A stretch of DNA of 64,000 nt from Apus apus (lineage: Eukaryota; Chordata; Aves; Apodiformes; Apodidae). The position numbers and the translations under genes were made by a program. Positions 1 to 15,100 of the stretch are shown here, piece after piece; position 1 is the stretch's first letter; the number at the start of each line of letters is the position of its first letter. Under the pieces are notes generated by a model that did no database searches, was not told the DNA's origin, and saw only the letters and a program-made list of their open reading frames with translations. The stretch covers positions 35,147,501-35,211,500 of the forward strand of contig NC_067287.1 of NCBI RefSeq assembly GCF_020740795.1, read 5' to 3'.

Positions 1-3000
1 GATTTTATTTCCTTCTGCCTTTAGTTCTGTGAATGCTTTGGGGCAAAGAGCCTGTGATTTATGAGCTCTGCTGGCTGTCTTCAAGGTGTCTGATGGAGGG
101 ATCCCTTTTTTGCTGGTCTGCCTGGGAAGATGATGGTGGGGCCTCTTAAGGACTGCAGGTCAGCAGAAGCCTGTCAGCTGTCATCCCCAAGGGGCCTGAT
201 GAGAACGTAACCAGTGATGCTGGTGTTTTCCATCACAAACCAAACTTTGGCAAAATACACCAGGGGCAGTGCATCCTGGAGGTGTAACTTGGGTGAAAAC
301 AGCTTAAAATAATTTTTATCCTTTTCTACATCTATGAGAATTTTTCAGTAATTGCAAGAAAGAACCAATGATGAGCTAATCCTTTCTACAGTCTCCTGAG
401 GTTTGCAACAAAATAAGCCTGAAAGCCACCATCAAATACAACCTAAAAGCAAGACAGGCTTTCAAAAATGAAGCGTGAGCTTGGAGCTGGCTCTGCACAG
501 TGCGGCATAAGCCTGCAAATGTGCCTGGACATGCTTCATGCTGCTAGAAGAGGTGGTGTTGTGAGGAGCTGCTGTAAAAAAAAGTATATTGATCAGGTGA
601 AAAAATAAACAGGTGTGAAAGAGGAGGAGTATGGCAGGTCTTTATTTCAATTGCTGGCTTAAAGTTTTGGATCCCACCAGTTTTCTGGACTTGGGACAGG
701 ACACCATGGCTTTATCTGTCTGGCAAGCTTGGATTTGTCCCAAGACACCCCTGGGAATGTGTTTGGCCTGTTCTTAAGGAGTAAAGTTGTTCCAGATGAT
801 GTAGAGGAGATGTGTCCTTGTGCTGTTACACGAGAGCTGCTGTTTGCAGGTTGCTGGTGATGTTGTACCACCTTGCCCTGGGCTGCAGAGATGGTTCCAG
901 GGGCTCCAGCAGGAAGCTTCCTCTTCCACATCTAGTAGCAGCTAAAAGGAGCAGGAATACTGGAACAAGCCCCCAGCCTCTCCCTCATGCTTGCTGGGAC
1001 TTGCAGGGATTCACTTCTAAAGGAAAGCAGCAGCAGCTGGGGAATGTGAATGATCCCTGGCATCTGCTTCTCTGGGTGCGCAGCTCCTGGGACGTGCACG
1101 GATGCCTCTCACCTGCAGGAGAAGCCATGTCAAGGGGAGGCATAACGAGCTGTGACAAAGCTTCAGATTTCAGAGCTCCAGAAAATCCCGTAGTGGGAAA
1201 GCTGTTGGTTGAAAACCATGCCCTGTTAGTCCTGCCCACTGAAACAGGACAGCTGCTTGGGGCTTGCCTGGTTTTTACAAACAGTTGAACTGATGAGGAT
1301 GCAGTTCTGGCTGACAGGAAATGTTTTATGCATTCAGGCTGCATTTAGTGGAATTTCTGTAAGGGAAGGGTGTTTTCTGTCTAGACCACTGACCTGATTC
1401 ATTTTGGAGCTTCTGAAGAGGAGCGTGTTCCTTTCTTCAGGCTGAAGTGACAGAGTGGTGGCATGATTGCAGCACCAGAATTGAAGTGGGAGTTCCAATG
1501 CTGGGTTGGGCTACCTGTGCAGTTACTATGAAGTCTCTGCCTTTCTGGTCTAGTTTCAACAGGATGGCTCTGTCTTGGATTTCTTATAGCCCAGGGAGGC
1601 AATGGTTTAAATCCATGCAGTGGAGCAGGCAACTAGATCTTGCATATTTCAGGGGAGTGTGCAAGCCATGGAGCTGTTGGATGAAAGGGTAGCCACTGCT
1701 GCTTCTGCTGTTTCACAATGAACTTCCTGTGAGACTTGAGCCTTTTTGTGTCTAAAATGACTGAAAATGCAATTAACTTCCCATTTTGTCACTAACTTAA
1801 ACCTAGGGTAATTGTCTTTTCATTATCCACCTGGGCACTTATTTTCCTTTTGCACGTCTGATAATGTCCACCAAGACACATGTGCTGTAATGACTGCCCA
1901 AGAGACATTTCTACTAGTTGCTCTGTATTTGCAGTGTTGTGCAGGGCTCAGAAGGTGTAAAGCATGCTTCTTTGAGGGTACATTTGCTCAGAGCTTAGAC
2001 CAGTGCTTCTGAGTGCTTTACTCTGCTCGAGATAGCCAGGGCTGGTATAGTAGGCCACAGAGGAAGAGGTAGTTTTTGGGCATGATAATGGTAATTTATA
2101 TGCTACTACTCTACGACCAGAAGGGCCACTGCAAGCTTAGTGCATCTCTGTTTGCATGCCTGCTTCAGATGTGGTTTCTGTGCTTTGTTTTGTGAAATTG
2201 TTGGCAAGCTCCTTGCAGGACACCAGGTCAGGCACTAGGGGAAGTGTTGGTTGCTCAGAAGGCTCTGGTGGGACTTTAATTTCAGGCAAGGTGTGTAACA
2301 CTGAGAATATGGACAGTGTTTGCAAATACTTCAGGACAGGCAACCTGTTAAGAGTCTCTTCTTGGAGCTTTTCTCCTGTCCTATGCACACTTACCTTGTA
2401 ATTTTAGCTGTCATGTTCTCTTTCCTGTGATCAACTCTTAACTGACACCTGTTGCTATTAAATATTTGCTGTGTTCCTCTTCTGAAGGTTGAGTGGCTGC
2501 AATGTCAGCAGGAAAAATTGCAAGCAATGAGCTTTGAGAGACTGCAGTGGTTTGGAGCTGTGCCGTGGTACAACCACCTACTTTGTTCAGCCCATACATA
2601 GGAAGGGAGCCTTTTGAACACAAACAAGAAAGGTTCAGTGAAATTCAAAACTAATATGTAGGAATTATTTTTTTTCCCCAGCACCAGTTAGATGGTGAGA
2701 CTTGTTGCTGGGGTCTCCTTGAGGCCAGGAACCTAATAAGATGCAGGAAGGAAATGGGCATTTAGGCAGTTATTGAGAATATCAGAGTTACTATAATTCA
2801 TAACACATTTGCAAGGAATATACAATACTATGTCTCTGTGCTTCAGCAGTTCTTGAACTGACAGAGACTGGGTGTGTTTTTCCACACCAAGACTCTGCAG
2901 AGATACTTATGCTCTTTCTTAAACCTGTGGTTTGGGCCATAAAAGAGAGACTACTCCCTTGTCTGGACTGCTCATGTGGTTTGATTCTCACAGGTTTCAC

Positions 3001-6000
3001 CACAGGCTTAAAGTAACTAGCCAGGGATCTGCTGCCAGCAATCTCAAGATCTCGGCATCACGCGGTAATGCTGACTTGGTGAAACACGGTGCTTAATTAG
3101 TCTGCTGATGACTTGGGTTGGTCAGTGTCCCCGACATACAAGGCACTTTTAATACAGAAAAAGACCCAAAGCCATTTGCTGACAGTTGCAGGAACCACCA
3201 GCCTGTGAACTGACTCTAAACCCCATCCCCTGTCCCCCTGTGCCGCTGGGGGCAAGGAGGGAGAGAAATGGGGAGCTCAAATAATTTGAGCTTGGAAAAA
3301 AGGGAGGGGTGGGTGTAACATATGTGGGCACTGCTCTTTGTGTTGTCTGGGTGCATTTAATTAGTGTTAAATTAAAATATTTTTTTTCCCCAAGTCAAGT
3401 TAGTTTGTCCCAGGACCTTAATCAGTCAAGACCCCTCTTTGCCCTTTGTCTCGACCCATGAGCTTCTAGTTGTGCTTTGTCCTCCCCATCCCAGTGTGTG
3501 TGTCCAGGGGGGAGTTGAGTGGGCAGCCATGGGGCTGGTTTTTGGTGTTGTGTTAGGCCCAAACCACAAAAGGATTTGCAGGTGGTGGGGAATAGGGCAA
3601 TAATGGATGAATGCTGGTGAGACCATTGTCTAATGGCACCAAGATAGGATAATGTGCACAAACGAAAAGCTCTGTTGGCTCGAGAAGGTGATGGGTGTGT
3701 TTTGTAGGCAGGATTTGCCTCTTGGCTCCTTCAAGTGCTGCGTAAGGCATTGGTAGCCTGAATGCAGCCAGGGACATGCAACAGTCAAATCATGCTGAAG
3801 GAGCAGGCTAAGGAATGAGTATCTAGAGGAGGGGAAAGAAGGCACCAACTGGTGTGCCACATATAGCCTATGGCTGACTTAGCACTTGTGCTGCATTGCC
3901 CTCCTGCTCGAGCATTTCTAATTCTGTCCCAGACCATGTCAGTGTCCCCCAGCAACTAGCAGAGAGACATCCAAGGCATTCCTTGGAGAGCCCACGAGCA
4001 CCTCTGTCACCCCCCACCTCACCCCAGCGGGGCTGATGACAGGGGGAACCATTTTGTGAAGGTGTGCATGCTTCTCAGCTCTTGCGGCGTGACTTGGGTG
4101 CTGCCTTCAGCTCATTCTTAGGCAGCTTACTTTTGCAAATGCCCTCATTCCCTGAGGAGGAAGAAACAGGGTCACCTAAAGGCTTTTTGCAGTTTGCTTT
4201 CCACGGTCCTGTAAAGCTTTTGATCCTTTTTTTTTTTACCTAGGTTTTCCTCTACATGAGCATCAGTTTCTAGATGACTGAGCAACCAAGCTCTGAAATG
4301 CAAGTGCCTGGCTAAATGAAACCAAAATATTCGTGAGCAGAGCTGCACCTTGTCCCTGCTGCCCAGCTGCTTTGGCAAGGGCTGTGATTGAGGCAGAACG
4401 TGCCTATCAGATCCCATCAGGCTGGGTTCTTTACCAAGGAAAGCACGAGCTGGCAGGTATTGTGTGGTTTTAGATGTAAGGAATAGGCACTGCATAAAAT
4501 GTTAATCTCTGCACACTCTTTCACCCTATGTAGGATAAAATTGTCTTGGAGCTGTTTTGGGCAGTTTAGATTCCTGTGGCTTCCAAGCCCTACAGCCTGT
4601 GTGTGAGCTGCAGAGATTCACTGACTTTCCCTTCCATTCTGTACCCTGGAGCATGTAGCAAAGGAGGGAATTTACTGCCCATTTAAAATTTACTGTGTCT
4701 TTCTTGGGTCCCATTTTAATCTACTAGGAGACAGAGTGACTTCAGACTTGGAAAGGGCATTAAAGGATAGCCAAGTACATGGCACAGAGTCCCCACATAC
4801 CTGTAGTGCCTGGAAGGCTTCATTGTGACTTACAGGGCATCAGCCTCTGATTTTTTTTCTTCCCTCTCATTTTTGACATAAAGTGCTGCAGAAGGTCTTG
4901 AGTCAGACCAGGATCTAAAGGCCAGACTATCTGGTGGGATAAATGACGAGGCTTAACATGGGTTTAGTTTTGCTGATTTCTGTTAGGGGTGGTCTGGGCT
5001 TGAAACCTCTCAAAACTCAAAGATCATACCTATTTTGGGGAAATCTGGTGCTGTCACAATCTAGGCCTCTTTTTGACCATCAGTAAGACAACTTCTTGAT
5101 GACTGGAGGTATGGATAACCTTTAAGCTTGGAGATGTGAGCATCACTCTGTGATCATACATTCTTTGTGATTGGAAGCCTGTCTCAGCCAAGCATGCAGT
5201 CTGTGTTTGCTTAAATACTGCTAAATATCCAGACACTCAAAAATGTGTTCAATACACTCGAACACCCTATTGTTTAATTGAGTCTTGCTGTCGTGTTAGA
5301 ATTTAAGTGGTATGTAGCTCAGTCATATGAAAACCTTGAGACAGCCCAACAAAAATGAAACTGTAGGAACTAAATTTTTTCATCTCTTTCAATGTCTGGT
5401 ATTAAGCACTTTGGATTTCTGGAAATTATGTAGGTTTCAGATAATTCTTGTGCATTTTGGATAATGGAGATTATATTCTTTGGGGAGACAGAGCTATAAC
5501 TACATTATCGTATGATCAACTGTGTTGTACTTACCTTGGAAAGCGATTCTAAGAATCTAGGTAGAATTGTCAAGGCTTAAGTGCTGATAGACACCTACAC
5601 AAATATCTAGAAATCCGTATTGTGGCTGAGTGGACACAAACAAGCATAAAGCATATGATGAGCTCCTCCTTTCTCATGAATCACTGAGAGTGGTTCTGAA
5701 CATCCTGTGTAAAAAGTGTCTGTCTGCAGAGACTTGACAGGGGAAGTTGGAGCTGACATTTTGCTTTGGAGGTTTGGGGATTTGAGGCTATTGTGTCTGG
5801 TGGTGGAGTGTTTCCTGTGGCACCTCAGTGGTAGCATTCCTCTATACTTGACACTGCACCTTTTGTCCAGCCTTCCAACCATCACGGTGCTCAGCTTGAT
5901 GCTGTCTATAGGTCTGTGTTCTTCCGTAGCACTAACAGGTGCTTTCTGATGGCACCGTGTCCTCTAAGCCCAGCAGGATTTTCATTCCCAGTGCCTGGCA

Positions 6001-9000
6001 CACGGCTGAAGAGGTGTCCTCTAGCCAGCAGGCAAAAGAAGCTGCAGACAAGGCTGGCCTGAGAGGGTTTCCTCACACTTCTGTAGCCAGTCTGGGCTAC
6101 AGAGCTTTCCTTTAGAAATGTCACGAAGATCGTGTAGGTCCCTTAATGCTTTTAGTGAGAGGGGGGAGACTCAGCAACTGGTTGTGCTGCAGTTGAAGGG
6201 GATAGAGCACGCAGTGTGCTGCCAGGTGCTGCTTACAGGAGGCAGGAAGGTCTCACCACTGCCAGCAAAACACTGGATAAACCTGGCTAGGCTGTTCAAA
6301 ACTGGCTGCTGTAGGGCTTGGTGACTTGCGCTTGTAACATCTGTGTTCCTGCTCTGTGTGTGCAAGCCCTGTGAAATCTCCCATGGAAGCTGCTCATGGC
6401 TGTGAGCCTGATTTTCAAGGGGCAGTGATGTACGCCCATGTAGTGTCTCTCCTCCAGGGCCTGTCAAGTAGCTATGCTGACTTTCTGTAAATAGCCTGGT
6501 GCTGCTGTGCCCCTTATTTAGCTGTAGGGAGGCAAAGTGACACAGTGGTGCTCAGGAATTCATTTTGCTTCTCGTGTGACCTATGAGATCAGAGGTTGTT
6601 AGCAGGAGATAGTGACTCTCACAGAAGGTGTGGCTGGATCCAAGACCTGGAAATCCTACGGGGTTGGGAAGACCTGAGAGCATAAGGGCTGAAGGAGGCC
6701 CTGGGGGTGGCCCTGGCTATAGGGTGTGACTGAGCCCCTCAGGCCCCCTATGAAAGCTTCGTGTGCCTGGTGTTTGGCAGCTAGTGCCAGCTGCCTCTGC
6801 CCAGAGCACTTAACCATTAGGTTTACAGTTGCTATTTTGTATGAGATGCCAGTAACCAGGACCTGGGAGGTCCACTTAGGGGGTGTGATGGGAGCAAGGC
6901 TGCAATTTTGGCCACTTCTCCTTGAATAGCCAGACCTGAGGGGTGTTCTCCTACTTGTTACGCTCCTGTCAAAGTTAATTGCTTTGCAATATGAGAGGCC
7001 TTCAGAGCTGCCAGCGAGAGGCTGATGACATAATTTAAGAAGACTGTTACCCTCAAAGGTAGTTCAGAAATGCCTGCTATTTTTATTAAATGCTTTTGTC
7101 CCAAACTCATGTCTCCCAAGCAACTCTGTTAAACTGATAGAACTGCAACTGGGTGTGGGCTGCAGTGTGTGTACATGCAGGTGTGATTTTTAACCCTTCA
7201 GGCCTAATAGGTTGTTTCTGCCTTTCTCCTTGAGAAATACTGGATCATAGAAGTGGGAACAGCAAGTGCAGCTGGCCCCCAAGTACCAAAGCTGGTTTGG
7301 ATGAATGTTTGTAGCAAGGACAGTTGAAATGACTGTGGCAAGGGTGGTGGGAGTAGTGTTCACTTCTGTGGTTTTGGGGGCTCTGAAACAGGAGGGATGT
7401 CGAATCCTGAAAAGTGATGCTGCCACTCAAGAGTTGCCTGATGCAAACTCCAGCCTCGTGACTTGTTTAAATTAGCTGTGCCACCCTTTTTGTTTGGCAA
7501 GGGTCACGTTTGAAATGTTTTACCCATTCATTTTGGGCAAATGAATTTTAGTTTCTGGGTTTGTCAATGATTCCTAAACCTAACTATTCACAACTTCTTA
7601 AATCAAGACTGTCTTGGTGAACAGGTAGATCATGCAGTATTTTTATTTCCTGTCTGGTTTGTATTAACTCTCTGAATACAGAAATGACAGAAACCTTTTG
7701 CAAGAACAAGTTCATCAGTAGTTTAAGAATGTATTTAGAAAAGCTTTTGTAAACGAAATAGATGTGGTGAAGACTGGCAAAAAATGTAAGATATATCCAC
7801 AAAATGGAAGTGATTTAGAAATTCAAGTGCATTTTGTGTAGTAATTTTTTCTGTACTATTACAGCAGCCTTATCCACGAAGGTATTTTTACAAAATTCAG
7901 ACATTATTTTCATCTCCCATATAGAAACAAAACAATAGTTTCTGGTATTTACCTGCTATTTCAGCAATAGTCTGTGGTACCTGTACTGTCCCAAGAGAGC
8001 AGAACTCCAGTAGTGTTCTGCATTTGAGAGCCAGTCTAGCACAGCTTTCATAGGATAGCTTGGAGAGGGGAGCTGCTGTGTGTTTAATAATGCCATAGGT
8101 AGCATCCTGTGAGGGTTGGGGCTTGAATGTAATTTTTTGTGCCAGCTGCTTTTGGAGTTGGGAGTATCTCCCTCACATTTGTGCCTTTTATGATCTGAAT
8201 TCAAGACTGTCTTGCTTAAAATTAGATGGGGTTTATGATCCTTTAGACCATCACTGTAGAGATGCCCCCAAGGAAGCTTCAAGTGTGGGTGCTGTCCCTG
8301 CCATCTTTTCTTTACATCACTGTGGGGGTTTTTTTTATTACTAATGGTTACCTTTTTTTTGCCATTATGGGCTAAAGGTTTTATTTCCTCTTCTGAAAGG
8401 TTCAGTTTCTGCAAGGATTTTGTGTAGTGTTTTTATCATTTTTGACAGCATTTAAAGAACTGTGGTCAGGGCGCTCAGGCTGCTGTGGGCTTCAACCTTT
8501 AATAAAAGCATGCTGCTGATCTTGGGTAGCACATCGACTTATCTACCTGAAGGTTGTGGATGTTGAAAAACAACTTCCCCCACTCCTAGTACATGTAATT
8601 TGGCAGATCTGCTTCCTTCACATCAGAGTTCAAAAGTGACATTCCCCAATTCCTTATTAACTTGACAAGTGTGTTTTGTCCCCTAGTCCTGTCCCTTCAG
8701 AGAGATGGAGAAAGCCAAAGCCACAGCACGGTTGTGAACACCCAGTCTTGGGGGCTGTCTGCTCACTGGGAGGAGAGGAGCCATGTGTTTGCTGCAGCTG
8801 CAGCCCAGGATTAGACAGCTGAAGAAAACAGTCCTGCAGAAAGTGGCAGTGGCAGCTCTTGGGATAAGATGACATCTGCCAGGAGGAATGTGGTGTTGGC
8901 AGCTTCAGTGGCTGAGGTCTGCTTTTCCCCTCTGTGCACTGATGCAGAGTCCTGCCATCCTTTGCTCAGTAATTGGCTAAGGTGTTAGTAGTCACAAGTG

Positions 9001-9054
9001 ATTTTCAGAGACCAATTTAGGGTTTTCAGAAAGTGAAGAACACTTCCCTCTTCA

Positions 9055-9124
9055 AACAAACAAAACCCCTCAAAAAAACGAACAAAACCACCACCCTCAA
9101 AAAACCCCAACAAACAAAAAAACC
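9055..9124. repeat. A/C-rich low-complexity tract
   Basis: About 70 bp made almost only of A and C, with repeated AAAC, AACAAA and CCC blocks. It is a simple low-complexity sequence. It may be the decayed A-rich end of an old retroelement, but no flanking element is recognisable. Confidence 0.6.
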
Positions 9125-12100
9125 CATGGCTTCCTTTCATGGATTTTTTTTTTTAAGGTGAACATCTTCCAAGTCAAGGTGTCTCACCCCATGTCACTTT
9201 GAAAATCTATTATTACCAACAGGTTTTTGAAGACCAAGTGATAGCTAAGTCTGCTTCTAATGGTGTCTCTGCAGCCACAGGACTGCGTGGGAGGCTCTAT
9301 GTTGTAGGTTGCATGATTAGGCTTCAAGTTAAGGAGAAAAAGAACTTACTGGGAAGCAGTGGTACGAGGAGGATAAAAGCACCGACATAGATCAAGTCAG
9401 GCAGTCTAGTAAGTGGGTCAAAGGCATAAGGGAGAGCTAGGAAAATATGTACAAACAGGATTTTGGTGCCCGGCACATGGAAATGTTATCACCTGCAAAT
9501 GCCTGGATGCTGAATTGATGGGAACAGTTCAACAAGAGTCTGGCATACTTTTCTGAGCTCTGGGAGCAGGACAATTTTGTGGCAGTGGCCACATCATGGG
9601 GTGTAAATGCCCATCCCAGTGCTTTCATGAGACAAAGTACTCAACCCCTCTGGAAAGCAAAGATATGGGGAATGTTATTGCTTCCAGTTCACTTTACAAA
9701 GATGACAAATCAGCATGCTTTCCAGCTCCCACTCTAGGGGCCAGAAGAGGTTCCTAGTATGCCTTTTTTTTACATGTCTTTGTTCCCATTTTCTACATGT
9801 TCCTGCAGGACAAAACTTTTCACTTTCCCACAACCCTTGCAAACTGCTAGTTGGATTTTTCTCTCTGCATTCTTGTTTCTCCCAGTCCTACGTTTGTGCC
9901 CACACAAGGCTCCCAGCCCTCTGTCAATATGTAAAGGTTATGTCTAGTCATTTAGCTGGAGCTGAGGGAAATGTGCCCAACAGGTAGCAGAGGTCTTGGG
10001 GTGCCTGGCCTGCTGTAGAATAGATGCTGGTTTTAGTAGCTCTCTGACAGTCTTGGCCAGCAAACTTGGTACACTTTGTTATAGCTTAGTTTCCATGCAG
10101 GTAAATGACTTTTGCAATTGTTACATGGAGTACCTCCAACTTTCATGATCCTTGTAAAGAACTAGTGGCAGTTCCCTTGCTCATGGGCAGTGTATACTCC
10201 TTGGGGATCATCTGGAGTGGGCTTGCATGCAGGTCAAAGACAGGGCTGTGATCCACATTGTGGCAAATTATACTCCATTCCGCCAAGTTCCTTGTGACCT
10301 GCCTTCACAGAGCATGTCTCCTGCAAGCTTCTAGGGCTGGGCAAGGCTGGCTAGGAGCAATGGGGTTATCTGCCCAACTTTCCCCCTGTAGCTGAGCTAG
10401 CAGGCCTGGCCAGAGGCAGGGAGAGGCGAGATTTGCAATAGCAAAAGGGCTGGCAGCTATCTGGGAGATGCTGCCTTCTTCCAGATTGCTCTGAATCCAG
10501 CCAAAACTCAGCAAATTGCCATGGCAGTACCTCCTGACTGCCAAGTATGTGTGGCAGAGCATGATAATAATGGGTTAATCAGAGGAGAAGCTATTCAGAT
10601 GTTCTTTTGTTTGAGAAATGAAACCCTTCTGTAAAGACCTTTTTTCCCCCAGAGATTCTTGCACAAGACTTGGAAGGTATAATGCTGGAGACACAGTATT
10701 AATTTTACATGACTTTCAGTTCCATATTTGTACTCAACAGCTTTTGAACATTTTGAAAGTGCTGTAGATGTGTTACCATTTGCAGCATGGCAAATGCAAA
10801 AAGTGTTTCCAGCTTCCAAGCTCTAACTGGAGTCCTTTTGTGATGTGCCACAGCAAGTAATAATGAGAAACCCTGCCTCAGAAGTGCTGGAAAATGAGCA
10901 AAAGAAATGGGAGAAAAGCAGAGAACAGCCAAGTGCTGCTTGGCAGCTGCAGGCAAGGCACGTCTGTCAAGTCCCAGTCTAAGGCTAGGTATGTCCACTG
11001 GAATGAGCTGTCTTGCCAGAACAGCTTTCAAACAGTCCCCATTGTCCAAGTTTCTTTGCTTTTTCATGAAATTATGTGTAGAGAATTGTCAAGGATGTAG
11101 AGACTGTGTAGGCTTGAGTCCAACACCTTGGTGGCCCCAAGTGGATGTAGGCTTTCTCCCAGTTCCTGGTGGAGATTGCAAAGCTGCCTTCAAAAGTGGT
11201 GTGGAGGCACCAACCTGAGCTGATCAGAGGAGGCAGTTATTGGAGCACACCTGAAAACTGATCTGTCCAGTGCAGATGCTGTTCACTCAGCATCAGAAGT
11301 GGTGGCAGGATGGCAAAGGAAACTTCCATAATCTGAAGTTTTTCAAGGACTCAGCTCTGTATGGGCATGGCATGAACCTTTTACAGTAGAAAATGTGTTG
11401 GGCTAGTAATGCAGAGGGGTTTTCTTTTTGCAAATGCTGGAATTAATTAGGAAATGTATTCCTCACTTTATCTAAGGAAGAATCAAGCTGCACATGGATC
11501 ATTAATGAGGTTTGTTCAGATGTATCTAACCCATTTGCTAACCAAATAGCTTGGCTGCAACCTCTGTACTTGGAGTAATGTGATTCATTACAAGGCAGTA
11601 ATTCAACTGTTGAATGCACAGACTATTCAGTGGAAGGCTAAGTGGTTATTGGAGAGAATGAATGAGAATATTGCTGATGAAAACCAGGGAATTGGAACTA
11701 TTGGTATTGTGAAGATAAAAAAAAGAGGGGAAAGATAAGGGAAGATGATTTTCTGTTTTAAGTAGTATCTGTGTGGTCCCAAAACTCGGATACGTTTGAA
11801 CCAATTTGAGATCAGGCTCTGTCCTCTGTATGCTTGTAAAGCACAGGGGCAGTCCTGCTGGAGTGTGGGATATGTCCTAGCTTTGGGTGGTATAAACACG
11901 TTGGAGTTGAACCTCTGTGGTGATAAACCCCCAGGAGTTCCCAAGCACTTCCACTGGCAACTTCCCACTGCTGGTCCAGAGCCCAGATTCTTGCAGGTGA
12001 CTTGGTCGTGTTGGTAAGTGCCAAGCCCAGCAGTCTGGTGGGGTGGTGAGCCCTCCTATCCCAGGAACTGCTGTTGTATCCTGCTCTGGTTTTCACCTAG

Positions 12101-15100
12101 CTGCAACCCACTGCTGCTGCCATCCACATGGGGGTTGTTCCTCTTTGCTGTGGCAATAAGTGAGCTATGAATTGGTAACAAGGGTATCTCTGGGTGTAGG
12201 ATATACTCTCATCGGAAGCCTGTGTTTTACGGTGACCCTCTCACAGTCTCTCAGACTTCACGTTCTGCTGCCTCCATCTCTCCTGTTTTTTCAGCCGCTT
12301 GTAAAATCTGATCCATCCCTTCCTATCCACTCCTGGGAGTGTCAGTATGGAGGAGGAATGCCTTAGTGGCACAGCAGATGGCTACAAAACAGCTCTAAAA
12401 ACCTTCTGGGAGAAACCTCTGCAACTAAGCTGTGGGTTGGGCCTTCCCTGCAAGAAAGCTGTTTGGCAGTACAGTGGTCTCTCCTTCCCCAGGGAGGGGT
12501 GTGCTTGGGGAGGGGCAGCTGTAACAAAACTTGGTCAAATGGTGGAAATGTGATGGATTCCTCAGTTCCTCTGATTTGAGCCAACAGCCGTTATGCAGAA
12601 CATTTGCTCCTGCCCCGTCTACAGCTGCATGCTACAGGGTAACTATTTATGGGCCTGGCTCCAGTGGGATTTATGGACAGTGGATTCAGTTACTGCCTGA
12701 GATCGCTGCAAATGCTGCAGCAAGCTGCAATGGCCACAAAACGAGCTTTGTCAAAGGGCTGCCTGACACGTGTCCTGCCAGTGAGAAATTCCCTAGCCAT
12801 GAGGAGATGGAGTTAAATGGCTCCCCACACTTGTGCTCTTTTTCCCTTCTTAAAGGCTTTCAAGGTTGTTTTTTGGGCTGTCTCTGTGCCTTCTCCATCC
12901 CTGGCTGTCTTCCTCACTATTAAAGAGAGCAGAGCAGTGTGCTGTCATCCCCAGACTCCAATGGTGGCCAGATCTATTGTATTTTTTGGTCAAATTTGCT
13001 GTCTCTTGCTCTCTGGGGCAAATGGAAGGGGATGTGTGGCATCTGAAGGTGAAGGATGGCTGCACGGTGTGCTATCCAAAACAAGGGGTGGCAAAACAAA
13101 ATGGCTCATGTTGAGGTGAGGGCTACATGAAAAAGGATTTATTCCTCTTCTCCCTTTCCTGCTGGCAGCTCTTAGCACCTAGATTGCTCAGCTCTTGGGG
13201 ATGAAGTTGTTCTGGGGTGGTCCTCACCTGTGCTCAAATCCTTCCTCCCCATGAGCAACAGGGAGGGCAAAGGTTTCCTTGTGCAAAGCCAGTTTTGCTT
13301 TCCTCCCACATTACGTTTTGCCTTCCCCTTGTCATGATGCTGTGTACAGAGTAAAAGCCACCACCCTTCTTCCCTGACAGACGCAGCACGGAGACAGAAA
13401 CAAGTGGGTGAGAGTGAGGTGGGGAGAGAGGTAAAACCAGAAGTGTTTTCAGGCAGCTCTGTGGCAGGAGAAGACATGGGGACTGCTGTGTGGAGGGTTA
13501 AAGCTGGCTTGAGCAACACTTGGGAATACAAAGCTTTGTGGGAGAGGCAGAATCAGGTCCTGTCTCAAATCAGCAGCTCTATTAAGAAGTGTTTTGTTTT
13601 GCTTTTCTCCAACAGCCTTCGAGGGACTGGTTTTGATTCTGAAACAGCAAAAATCCTGCAGGATGCAAAGATGCAGTGGTCCTCTTTGGGTCTTGGAGCA
13701 GCTGTGCATTGTGCCCACCCAGGCAGGCAGAGATCTTCATGCTCATCCTCTGGTTTCAAAGGTCAGTTGTGCCAGTGGGGTGGTGCAAGGATGGTGAGCA
13801 ATGCTCCTCCCCAGACAGCAAAGACCACATTCACAGTGATGCCAGCACAGCCATTGGCACATAGAGCCCCTGATCTCCTCTCTGGGCTTGCAAAGCATTA
13901 CTCAAGCCAAGCAATGTTGCTTTTGTGGCAGTAGCGTCCCTGATCTTGGCTCCAGAGCTTGCAAGGAGTTCTCTGAAGCCTGGTTGGTATGAAGTAATAT
14001 TCTGTAATCTTTGGCAAAGATGGGGTCCAGAAAGAATTTAAACATGCTTGTGTTAAAGGGAGAATGGTGGTCTATCTGTTTCCAAATCATGGTAAGGACG
14101 TGCTTGATGAAGGTCATCCTGATTTGATGGAAGAGTTTGCCTTTTCTTTCCCAAAGAAAACAAACAACCACTACCACAAACTACTTGTTGGATTTTGCTG
14201 AGATGCTTTAACTAATAGTCAGGACTTGCTGTTAAGGTCAGGCACAAACAGGTTTATAAGCTGGCCCTGACATTTGATCAAATGTTCAAAGTTAAACTCC
14301 CCCGACTCCCACATTCAGCTGTTGCAGAAGGGCTGGCTCCTAAACTGCTCTAAATCAGCTTAACTCCATGGGCTTCACACAGCTCCAGATCTGTCCCACA
14401 TAAACATTTTTTCCAGAATATTTTTGCCACTGAGAAAAGCAAAGGTAAGGAGGAAAATATCAAAACCAAGAAGGCAAGCATAAGGTATAAGCTGGGTTGA
14501 TTGATTCAGGGAGAACAGTCAATAAAGCAACCTTCTCAGTTTCAGCTATACTTTGCAAATCTGTGCTAGCCCTTTGGCCAAGGTTCATGAGCTGTTCTGG
14601 GCAAGTGGAAAGGCCCAGCTCTGAGGAGTATCTGTTCTCACCAGCTTTGGTATGCAATTCAGGGTTTTGAGGCTGTGTTGGCCTGAGCTTAGTTATTGGC
14701 TTCCTGTTGGGTTGAGAGTGAGTTTGGATGCTAACATTGCACACCCACAGTGCACAGGGGATCCCCCTGAAAAACCCTTTCTGGCCTGAAAACCCTCACT
14801 CCATGGAGCTGCTTCCCTGTCTTGTGCTCTGCTGCCCCCACATGTGGCCAAAACAAGCTGTTGCCTGAGAACTCTGGAGATTGCCTGTCACCAGGGTCAG
14901 TGAGACACAAGGCTGCTCTGGTCCTGTTGGCTTCAGGTCATGTCCCAACAGAGGCAGCACTGCAAGCCCATCTGCAGGAGCCATTTCAGCACTACATAGA
15001 CTTTTTTTTCCTCTTAACATAAAAATATCTCAGTGGTGAGCCTTGGCACCCTTAGACATGTGTCTGACTGGGGTTTGTTGTTGTTCTTGCTCTTTTGGGA

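Noticed and set aside
812-1344. Overlapping frames on both strands (158 and 119 codons)
   Set aside because: Mutually overlapping, no homology recognised, no exon boundaries; chance.
13404-13934. Plus-strand open frame of about 176 codons
   Set aside because: No domain or family resemblance, overlapped by other frames on both strands, no splice or promoter context; likely chance.
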